Below, in pieces: positions 13,641 through 19,065 of a DNA stretch of 35,129 nt. Made by a program: the position numbers and the translations under genes. Location: the IMG/VR virus record IMGVR_UViG_3300046471_000052, positions 1 to 35,129 of that record. The stretch is one strand, 5' to 3'. Source of the stretch: a virus. Position 1 is the stretch's first letter; each line of letters opens with the position of its first letter. Below the pieces are notes generated by a model that ran no database searches, was not told where the DNA came from, and saw only the letters and a list, made by a program, of their open reading frames with translations.

Positions 13641-13711
13641 CGGAACCACCTCATGGGGTTGTACCAGCGTCGCGGTGTGGTCACAGGAACCCACGTAGAA
13701 CGGCGGTTCAT
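13637..13711 (-). CDS. Possible coupled microprotein, 24 residues
   Basis: A 24-codon frame (MNRRSTWVPVTTPRRWYNPM and four more residues). Its ATG overlaps the stop of the ParB-like gene and its stop overlaps the ATG of the next gene, both as ATGA. It exactly bridges the 67-base gap. The product is very basic and Trp-rich. It may be a real peptide or only a translational coupler for the gene below. Confidence 0.35.
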   Translation of the reverse strand: MNRRSTWVPVTTPRRWYNPMRWFR

Positions 13712-14544
13712 GCGGCGTCCTTCCACCACGAACCGAGCGAGGCCGTGCCGCGCAAGCCGGCGTTGTAGATCTCGGTGATGACAGCTGCGATGCACTCCGG
13801 GACCGTCTTCCCGGTCCGGTCACGGGTGACGACGGAACGGTTCTGCACGCCCTTGACGCCGCCCATGGTGGCGTTGAGCTTCTTGATCAAGCGTTCGTCG
13901 TCGATGCGGCCGTCGTAGCGACCGAGGAAGAGGGCAACACCGCTGACGATGACCGACTCGAATCCCTGGTCACCGAATGCGTCACGGATCACGTGCAGGC
14001 TGCGGACCAGTCCGCGCGGCCCATACTTCTTGTACGTCGACAGCAGCGCGGAGACAGCCGAGACGGAACCGTGCCCTTTGCCGCGGGTGACCTTCAGTCC
14101 GAGGCTGCGAACGATCCGGTCAACGTCGGACTCCAAGGGCCGTTTGGCCTCGACCCCGATGCGGAACTTGTCGAACGCGGAGACGGCGAGGACGTCGTTG
14201 TGCTGGAGGAACTTCTCGGCCTCCTGCTCTTCGGTGAGGTCGTAGTAGCACCACGCCTCGACTTCCCACTCCTCGAAGCCTTCGCCGAAGTAGTCCTTGA
14301 GGGCGTTGTATCTGTGCTGACCGTCGATCAGCCAGTAGAAACTGTCCCGGTAGGAGACGGTGAGCGTCCCGATGCGTTCCATGTCGATCGCGTCGAGGAT
14401 CTTCGCGACACGCGCCTGATTTAGGTCGCGCTGCGCGGACGGGGACACCCGGATCTCTCCGAGCTTCACCGTCCGGATGTGCGCCTGGCGCTTGATCTTC
14501 TTCGACACCGTAAGAGGCGTCACGTTCAATGCTTCACTCACCAC
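13708..14544 (-). CDS. ParB/sulfiredoxin-fold protein (DUF6551-like)
   Basis: 278 residues. The N-terminal domain (residues 20-125) has the ParB-nuclease fold: IRVSPSAQRDLNQARVAKIL, then FYWLIDGQHRYNALKD with the family motif DGQHR. The rest is helical. This matches actinophage ParB-like nuclease domain proteins. Some ParB-fold proteins bind CTP and DNA, others cleave DNA; which applies here is unknown. It starts at GTG 14544 or 14541 inside the end of the upstream helix-turn-helix gene, so the two are coupled and probably work together. No ParA ATPase is nearby. Confidence 0.8.
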   Translation of the reverse strand: MVSEALNVTPLTVSKKIKRQAHIRTVKLGEIRVSPSAQRDLNQARVAKILDAIDMERIGTLTVSYRDSFYWLIDGQHRYNALKDYFGEGFEEWEVEAWCYYDLTEEQEAEKFLQHNDVLAVSAFDKFRIGVEAKRPLESDVDRIVRSLGLKVTRGKGHGSVSAVSALLSTYKKYGPRGLVRSLHVIRDAFGDQGFESVIVSGVALFLGRYDGRIDDERLIKKLNATMGGVKGVQNRSVVTRDRTGKTVPECIAAVITEIYNAGLRGTASLGSWWKDAA

Positions 14545-15523
14545 TGATCTCCTTCAGTCGGTTCTTCATGCGATTGATTGCCCGGAGCGGGGAGACGAGT
14601 CGTTGCAGCCACTCGTCGGCCTGTTCCGGGGTGATGTCCTCGAACTCCACGAGTCCGAGGACGCTTTCGTCGCCTTCGAGGGAAGCGATGATGCGCTCCA
14701 TGACCTCGAGGCCGTTGATCCGCTTCCTCTTCCCCAGCACCTCATCGGCCGGGAAGGTGATGCCCTCACGTCGGGCACCCGAGCGCAGTCCCTCTTCGGT
14801 CATCCCGACGCGCTTAGCAATCTGGGCGGAAGACAGACGGTCCTCCGCAAGGTCGCGGACGGTCTGCCACTTCGCCGTCTGCTTCTCAGAGTGAGTCGGC
14901 AGGTTTTTGATCTTCTTGACGATCGCAGCTCGGGCGACGCTGCCCTCTTCCTTCGCCTCAGCCAGGACCGCCTCGTACTGCTCGTCCGTTACGTCATCGG
15001 TCATCGCGTAGATCTCGTTGCGTTCTTGTGAGTTCGAGAAGAACTCGCCAGGAGACGGCAATCGCAAAGTCGGGTCCAGATCGTGCGCTTGAACCGACTC
15101 TTCGACGCCGTTCCGGACACGGACGTACCCGGGCTGCGACCGTGGCGTTGCTCGCGTCGAAATCTCGCCCGCTTCCTGCCCCTTGCGGATGGCTACACCT
15201 AGGGCTCGCTCAGCACGGCGCACCATCTCGGTCGCGTCAAGCTGGATGTCCTCAGAGAGCTTCTTCTGCTTCGAGGCCTCGGCGACGGTCGCCACGAATG
15301 CCCTGAAGTCCGCAATGTCGCGAACGGGGTTGGTCGATTCCATCGCCCGCTCGAGCCACTGCTTGGCCTGGTCGAGCATCATCGTGACCGCGAGTTCCTG
15401 CTGCTCCTTCGGGAGCGAGTCGAGGAGCGCTACATCGGTAGCCGCGGTAGACTGCGGGTACTGATCTCCATCGGTAATCGCCCCGGCCTCTTGCAGGAGG
15501 ACCGGGGCATTTTCCTGCGTCAT
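14534..15523 (-). CDS. Helix-turn-helix DNA-binding protein, ParB-pair partner, 329 residues
   Basis: An N-terminal helical region (residues 40-130), a middle linker, and around residues 215-250 a helix-turn-helix: DLAEDRLSSAQIAKRVGMTE followed by EGLRSGARREGITFP. The C-terminus is helical (EQADEWLQRLVSPLRAINRM). Such proteins are found paired with ParB-fold proteins in phage early regions and are often annotated ParB-like. A role in replication origin handling or gene regulation is possible. The gene follows the excisionase-like gene with ATGA overlap. Confidence 0.65.
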   Translation of the reverse strand: MTQENAPVLLQEAGAITDGDQYPQSTAATDVALLDSLPKEQQELAVTMMLDQAKQWLERAMESTNPVRDIADFRAFVATVAEASKQKKLSEDIQLDATEMVRRAERALGVAIRKGQEAGEISTRATPRSQPGYVRVRNGVEESVQAHDLDPTLRLPSPGEFFSNSQERNEIYAMTDDVTDEQYEAVLAEAKEEGSVARAAIVKKIKNLPTHSEKQTAKWQTVRDLAEDRLSSAQIAKRVGMTEEGLRSGARREGITFPADEVLGKRKRINGLEVMERIIASLEGDESVLGLVEFEDITPEQADEWLQRLVSPLRAINRMKNRLKEISGE

Positions 15524-15705
15524 GCCGTCACCCCGACCTTCGCGGCGTCGATCGCGGCTTGAACCTCAGCAGGGTCGTAGCGAACGAGGGCGCCAAGCTT
15601 CCGGTACGGCAGGACGGCCTTCTTCGTGCGCCAATAGCGGAGCGTGCCAACAGGGATGCCGGTCTTATCGGACACCTGCTGCTCGGTCCACAACTCCCCC
15701 GTCAT
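15520..15705 (-). CDS. Excisionase-like helix-turn-helix protein
   Basis: 61 residues with a MerR/AlpA-type winged helix-turn-helix (HTH_17): LWTEQQVSDKTGIPVGTLRY, then W and RYDPAEVQAAI. Small proteins of this family in the first positions of a phage early operon act as excisionases (Xis) that bend att DNA and steer integrase to excision. Here it is the second gene after the leftward promoter, coupled to the Cro-like gene by ATGA. Excisionase is the best guess; a plain transcription regulator is the alternative. Confidence 0.75.
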   Translation of the reverse strand: MTGELWTEQQVSDKTGIPVGTLRYWRTKKAVLPYRKLGALVRYDPAEVQAAIDAAKVGVTA

Positions 15706-15950
15706 GCCGACACCGCAGCAGACGGACGTTCGGAAACCGGCGTCATCACATCAGCAATGGGCACGTCGAAGTACTGGGCGATCAAGCCGAGTTCGTCGAT
15801 GGTGAATGGCGACGCGAGGAGGAGCCGTCGCTTGACCGTGGAGAGGGCAATACCGGTTCCGTCAGCCAGGCTCTCGATCGACTCCCGACGATCTGCGAGG
15901 ATGGAGCGGATCGCTCGGGCCGCTTTGCCACTCGGTGTATCGTAGTTCAT
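15702..15950 (-). CDS. Cro-like helix-turn-helix regulator, leaderless
   Basis: 82 residues with an XRE-type fold: AARAIRSILADRRESIESLA, then DGTGIALSTVKRRLL (helix-turn-helix near residues 27-45). It is the first leftward gene and diverges from the repressor gene, the position of cro. The predicted promoter (TTGACG, 16 bases, TATCGT) would begin the transcript at or next to the A of ATG 15950, so the mRNA is likely leaderless, a common arrangement in actinobacteria. The palindrome 15938-15963 covers the start codon and the -10 box. Confidence 0.75.
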   Translation of the reverse strand: MNYDTPSGKAARAIRSILADRRESIESLADGTGIALSTVKRRLLLASPFTIDELGLIAQYFDVPIADVMTPVSERPSAAVSA

Positions 15951-15963
15951 GAGGACTACGATA
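15938..15963. promoter_or_regulatory. Operator palindrome over the leftward promoter
   Basis: Perfect nine-base inverted repeat TATCGTAGT / ACTACGATA separated by eight bases. One arm contains the -10 box of the leftward promoter and the other lies just inside the Cro-like gene. A protein bound here would block early transcription. Confidence 0.7.
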
Positions 15964-15985
15964 GTTCAGGAGAACTTCACGTCAA
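15958..15985 (-). promoter_or_regulatory. Early leftward promoter
   Basis: On the minus strand TTGACG (15985-15980) is followed after 16 bases by TATCGT (15963-15958). The predicted start point is 15950-15951, at the ATG of the Cro-like gene. This would drive the whole early operon. Confidence 0.65.
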
Positions 15986-16000
15986 GTCTATTTGCGCGAT

Positions 16001-16020
16001 TCGTGTCATATCTGACACGA
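16001..16020. promoter_or_regulatory. Operator palindrome before the repressor gene
   Basis: Perfect eight-base inverted repeat TCGTGTCA / TGACACGA with a four-base spacer, ending seven bases before the GTG start of the repressor gene. Its sequence is unrelated to the 15938-15963 palindrome. Likely a binding site for the repressor (self-control) or for the Cro-like protein. Confidence 0.7.
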
Positions 16021-16027
16021 TGGGCCT

Positions 16028-16519
16028 GTGACTGACTACGAGCCTACTGGCTTCTACAAGGAAATCGCCGCCCGAATCCGCGGCCACCTTGCCCGATTTG
16101 AGATCAATCAGGCCGACTTAGCCGTGCTCTGCGACGTCTCACAATCGCAGTTCTCGAAGATCATTCGCGGCGTCCGCCCGATGACCATCGACCAGCTCGT
16201 CGTAATCTGCGAGGCCATCGGAATGAACATGAACACGTTGATGGAGGACGTCTACAAGTTCGTCTCGGAGCGAAGCCTCCAGTCCTCGCCGATCCACTAC
16301 GTCATCGAAGAGGAGCGCGAGCCCAACCCCACACTCGTTGACGAGAAGTGGCTCGACCCGTGGGGAGTTCAAGCCCGCCGCCGGATGCTGCTAGGTGACG
16401 ACAACGTCATCCAGGGGTCGTTCGGTGTCGGTGGCAAGGCGGACACTGAGGAAGACGGGCTCAGGGCGGTCGCGAAGAAGAAATCCGAAGACCGCGGGAC
16501 CACACCGGAAGAGACATGA
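16028..16519 (+). CDS. Immunity repressor, XRE family
   Basis: 163 residues, GTG start at 16028 with no clear ribosome site, so the mRNA may be leaderless or weakly translated. An XRE helix-turn-helix spans residues 12-70 (FEINQADLAVLCDVSQSQFS, KIIRGVRPMTIDQLVVICEA). The C-terminal part (75-163) is charged and not a LexA/S24 protease. It is followed by an ImmA-type metallopeptidase with ATGA overlap, the classic repressor/anti-repressor-protease pair of ICEBs1 and related phages. There, the peptidase cleaves the repressor after DNA damage. It would hold the early promoter silent in the lysogen. Confidence 0.85.
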   Translation: MTDYEPTGFYKEIAARIRGHLARFEINQADLAVLCDVSQSQFSKIIRGVRPMTIDQLVVICEAIGMNMNTLMEDVYKFVSERSLQSSPIHYVIEEEREPNPTLVDEKWLDPWGVQARRRMLLGDDNVIQGSFGVGGKADTEEDGLRAVAKKKSEDRGTTPEET

Positions 16520-16968
16520 TCGACGATTACATCTACGAGGCCATCGCCGTCCTCGGTGTCCGCATCGTGTACACGGACCTTCCCCCTGATCGTGATGGAG
16601 AGTATCTGCACCGCCGGAAGCTGATCCGGTTGCAGATCGGCATGGAGCACCGGCTGCACCGTTGCGTCCTCGCGCACGAGTGCTGTCATGCGGTCTTCGA
16701 GGATGTGACGAGCAAGTTTGGGCCTGTCAACGCGAAGCAGGAGCGTCGTGCGGACGAGTGGGCGGCGCTGAGACTTGTCTCCCTGACCGACTACATGCGG
16801 GCCGAGATCATCCACGGCGGACACGAGGGGGCGATCGCGGTCGAGTTGAACGTGACGGTCGACTTGCTGCGGGTGTTCAGGAGCATGCTCCTCGTCGTCG
16901 GCGAGCGGACGTACGTGCAGCCGCGGATGGGCGCCGGGCAGTGGCTCCACCGGAAGTTGCAGCCGTGA
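16516..16968 (+). CDS. ImmA/IrrE-family metallopeptidase
   Basis: 150 residues with the zinc motif HECCH (His54, Glu55, His58) in CVLAHECCHAVFED and a downstream KQERRADEWAA helix that supplies the third ligand. In ICEBs1 and several phages, ImmA cuts the repressor encoded beside it and thereby induces the element. Here the start overlaps the repressor stop (ATGA), which supports such a pairing. The two Cys inside the zinc motif are unusual but do not replace ligands. Confidence 0.88.
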   Translation: MIDDYIYEAIAVLGVRIVYTDLPPDRDGEYLHRRKLIRLQIGMEHRLHRCVLAHECCHAVFEDVTSKFGPVNAKQERRADEWAALRLVSLTDYMRAEIIHGGHEGAIAVELNVTVDLLRVFRSMLLVVGERTYVQPRMGAGQWLHRKLQP

Positions 16969-16979
16969 AAGTACTGGAT
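16968..16979. repeat. AAGTACTGG-type motif, copy upstream of integrase
   Basis: AAAGTACTGGAT, starting at the last base of the ImmA-like stop codon and 19 bases before the integrase ATG. The 11-base core AAGTACTGGAT recurs right after the integrase gene. Probably an integrase arm-type site or a self-regulation site. Confidence 0.5.
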
Positions 16980-16998
16980 CGAGAGGTAGAATTGACTC

Positions 16999-18126
16999 AT
17001 GCCTAGACCGCAATTGATCCTCGAGACGTGGGGCAACATTCGCCGTGCGACGGTCGATGGTCAGCCGGTCGCGTACGCGTACTACCGGGACTCGCGGGGG
17101 AAGCGCCGCCAGATCCAGCGGAATGGGCGCACCGAGCCTGAGGCGGAACGGAACCTCGTCAAGGCGCTGAAGGCTATGGCGGGTGAGACCGCCGACCTTC
17201 TCTCGGGTGACTCCACGATCTCGGCTCTGGCAGACAAGCATCTCGAAGAACTCAAGCTCAAGAACGCGGTTGCGGGGACGTACAACACGTACCGGACGGC
17301 GATCGAGGGGAAGATCAAGCCGGGCATCGGTGACCTGAGGCTTTCGGAGGCGACGGTGCCTCGGCTGGACCGGTTCGTGAAAAGCCTGATTGCCACTCCG
17401 TCGCAGGCGCGCACCGCTCGCACTGTCCTGATCGCCATGTTCAACCTCGCCGTCAGGCAGGGGGCGGTGGCACGGAACCCAGTCAAGGACACGATGCCGA
17501 TCAGCGCAGGCAAGCGGGTCGTGAAAGTCATCGCACTGGAAGACATCCACGCGATGCGCGGGTTGTTCACGGACTACGACAAGAAGCACACGTCCGAGCT
17601 GCGCGAGCTGTCCTCGATGCTCATGGCGACCGGATGCCGCATCGGTGAAGCGTTGGCGATCCGGTGGGAGGACATCGACCTCGACGCGGGCGTGCTCCGG
17701 GTGACCGGGACACTCTCGACGGACTCGGATTCCGGGAAGCTGTTCCGACAGGATCACCCGAAGTCCGATGCGGGGCACCGTGGTCTGACGCTCCCCTCGA
17801 CGTTGCTGGACGCCCTCGTGGCACGCAGGGTGGGTGCCGAGTTCGAGATGGTTTTCCCGTCCTCTACAGGGACGTACCGCTGGCCGGCGAACACGCGCCG
17901 TCAGTGGCGTGACGCGATCTCCGATTCGATCTACAAGGGCAAGACTCCCAGGGACTTCCGCAAGGCCGTGGCGACGCATCTAGACCGACAGGTGGGGATC
18001 AAGGCGGCGCAGGCACAGCTCGGTCACGGGTCTGAGGAGATCACTGTGAGGTACTACGTGGAGCGGCAGAAGGAGATCGCGGATTTCGCCGGAGTCATCG
18101 ACTCCATGTTTGAAAGTGCTGGATAA
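16999..18126 (+). CDS. int: Phage integrase, tyrosine recombinase
   Basis: 375 residues: arm-binding N-terminal domain (1-60), SAM-like core-binding domain (65-165), catalytic domain (175-370). Catalytic Arg214 lies in MATGCRIGEALAIRW, Arg321 in TPRDFRKAVATH, His343 in LGHGSEEIT, and Tyr352 or 353 in VRYYVER. The first His of the HxxR box is Arg318 here, a known variation in some actinophage integrases but worth noting. It recombines attP with a host attB; attP is recognised 77-114 bases downstream. Ribosome site GAGAGG precedes ATG 16999. It lies 30 bases after the ImmA-like gene and may share the repressor transcript. Confidence 0.93.
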   Translation: MPRPQLILETWGNIRRATVDGQPVAYAYYRDSRGKRRQIQRNGRTEPEAERNLVKALKAMAGETADLLSGDSTISALADKHLEELKLKNAVAGTYNTYRTAIEGKIKPGIGDLRLSEATVPRLDRFVKSLIATPSQARTARTVLIAMFNLAVRQGAVARNPVKDTMPISAGKRVVKVIALEDIHAMRGLFTDYDKKHTSELRELSSMLMATGCRIGEALAIRWEDIDLDAGVLRVTGTLSTDSDSGKLFRQDHPKSDAGHRGLTLPSTLLDALVARRVGAEFEMVFPSSTGTYRWPANTRRQWRDAISDSIYKGKTPRDFRKAVATHLDRQVGIKAAQAQLGHGSEEITVRYYVERQKEIADFAGVIDSMFESAG

Positions 18127-18135
18127 GTACTGGAT
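18124..18135. repeat. AAGTACTGG-type motif, copy after integrase
   Basis: TAAGTACTGGAT, overlapping the integrase stop codon. Matches 16969-16979 over 11 bases and 18376-18387 with one change. Lies about 70 bases from the attP core, a suitable place for an integrase arm site. Confidence 0.55.
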
Positions 18136-18170
18136 TCACTCACCAGCACAACTCGCTAAAACCAACAAAT

Positions 18171-18199
18171 AGGCCCGGAATCGTTGAGATTCCGGGCCT
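18171..18199. terminator. Terminator between integrase and attP core
   Basis: Perfect 12-base stem AGGCCCGGAATC / GATTCCGGGCCT around loop GTTGA. It lies 44 bases after the integrase stop. On the minus strand it begins three bases beyond the 3' end of the tRNA remnant, so after integration it would also terminate the restored host tRNA transcript. Confidence 0.8.
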
Positions 18200-18202
18200 T
18201 GT

Positions 18203-18240
18203 GGGTGCACCCCCAGGGACTTGAACCCTGAACCCATTGA
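18203..18240 (-). other. attP core: 3' half of a host tRNA gene
   Basis: On the minus strand this segment is a tRNA from the 3' side of the anticodon stem onward: TCAAT (anticodon stem), GGGTT (variable loop), T arm CAGGG/TTCAAGT/CCCTG, acceptor GGGGTGC, discriminator A. No 5' half is present. Phage attP cores of integrases next to tRNA genes have exactly this form, because crossover there restores the host tRNA. The stem sequence and A73 recall an actinobacterial tRNA-Lys(CTT), but the anticodon is absent so this identity is inference. Confidence 0.85.
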
Positions 18241-18375
18241 TATGGGGCCTCATCATTGAGGCGATCCGTGGGTGTTGGTGGGTGCCGATATATCTACTCT
18301 CGACTGAGAACGCGTTACTTCCTGGTGCCTGCGTTGTTGGTGGGTACTGGTGATTGTTGGTCCGAAAGTACCGAG

Positions 18376-18387
18376 TAAGTACTGGGT
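18376..18387. repeat. AAGTACTGG-type motif, distal arm copy
   Basis: TAAGTACTGGGT on the far side of the attP core. Two weaker relatives lie close by (GAAAGTACCGAGT at 18364 and GGGTACTGGTG at 18342). The 18241-18399 gap holds these motifs and no gene that I can support. Confidence 0.5.
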
Positions 18388-18399
18388 GACGTTGACTTC

Positions 18400-18633
18400 T
18401 CACCGATTCGCGGTGCGCCGCAGTATTCGATGTGCAGTGATCGGGTCGTGTGCTTGTCCTTCGAGTGATACAGCAGCCCTGCCAAGCAGGATGTAATACC
18501 TGGCTGGCGTGAGCCCAGCCGCGTAGATGGCGGTTTCTTTCCGTCCGTTGTGTCGTGGCCATGTTGCCTCGAAGTCAAGCAAACTCTCGGGGGTCATCCC
18601 CTGATTGTTGCGGGAGGGTCCGACAACGGTCAT
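18400..18633 (-). CDS. DUF3263-like protein
   Basis: 77 residues from ATG 18633, or 65 from ATG 18597 (MTPESLL), which has CAGGGG just upstream and matches the usual family start better. The sequence LLDFEATWPRHNGRKETAIY, then GLTPARYYILLGR and DPITAHRILRRTANR, follows the actinobacterial DUF3263 pattern, a small helix-turn-helix-like protein of unknown role. It lies alone on the minus strand between the attP arms and the plus-strand orphan gene, outside both operons, so it could be expressed in the lysogen. Family call from recalled pattern. Confidence 0.75.
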   Translation of the reverse strand: MTVVGPSRNNQGMTPESLLDFEATWPRHNGRKETAIYAAGLTPARYYILLGRAAVSLEGQAHDPITAHRILRRTANR

Positions 18634-18739
18634 AAGTTATGTAAACCGGGACGTGTAAAGAATCGGCGCGAAAGTTGGAACGTTGCGGTGACGTGCCAAT
18701 CCGGTTTGCATGTCCCCACTCCCTGGCATCCTCAACCCC

Positions 18740-18979
18740 ATGCCAAGAGGTCAAGGCCCGCGTGGTGGCGACGAGCGTGCGTTCGCATACATCGACAAGG
18801 TCAACGTGGGGCTCGAGTTGACCTATCTGCGGTCGGGGTCTGATCCGGATTGGGAGCGGCCGCACATCAACGGGGTCGACGTCACAGGCTCCCCAGAACT
18901 CTGGTCCCCGTATCAGCGGGCACGTCGGGAAGCGTTCGTGGAACGGGTCGAGGCGTACCGGGCTGACGGGCTCCTGTAA
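18740..18979 (+). CDS. Hypothetical protein, 79 residues, orphan plus-strand gene
   Basis: Starts MPRGQGPRGGDERAFAYIDK (an in-frame ATG at 18710 would add ten residues). Residues 25-60 carry VGLELTYLRSGSDPDWERPH and DVTGSPELWSPYQ; the C-terminus is a charged helix. No family recognised. It diverges from the DUF3263-like gene and runs into a strong terminator, so it is its own transcription unit and a candidate for expression from the prophage. Neither start has a good ribosome site. Confidence 0.55.
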   Translation: MPRGQGPRGGDERAFAYIDKVNVGLELTYLRSGSDPDWERPHINGVDVTGSPELWSPYQRARREAFVERVEAYRADGLL

Positions 18980-18982
18980 CGA

Positions 18983-19026
18983 CGAAAGACCCCCTCCCAT
19001 CGCCGGGAGCGATGAGAGGGGGTTTC
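18983..19026. terminator. Bidirectional terminator
   Basis: Long inverted repeat: GAAAGACCCCCTCCCATCGC pairs with GCGATGAGAGGGGGTTTC around loop CGGGA, with a two-base bulge and one mismatch. It separates the converging plus-strand orphan gene and the leftward late operon, and each strand ends in a pyrimidine-rich T stretch. Confidence 0.88.
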
Positions 19027-19065
19027 GTACGTACGGGTCACATAGTTGGCAATCGGGTTCGACCG

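Noticed and set aside
16369-17979. 536-codon open frame on the minus strand across the repressor, ImmA and integrase genes
   Set aside because: It is the antisense shadow of three well-supported plus-strand genes; the product is Arg/Pro/His-rich low-complexity sequence typical of high-GC antisense frames.
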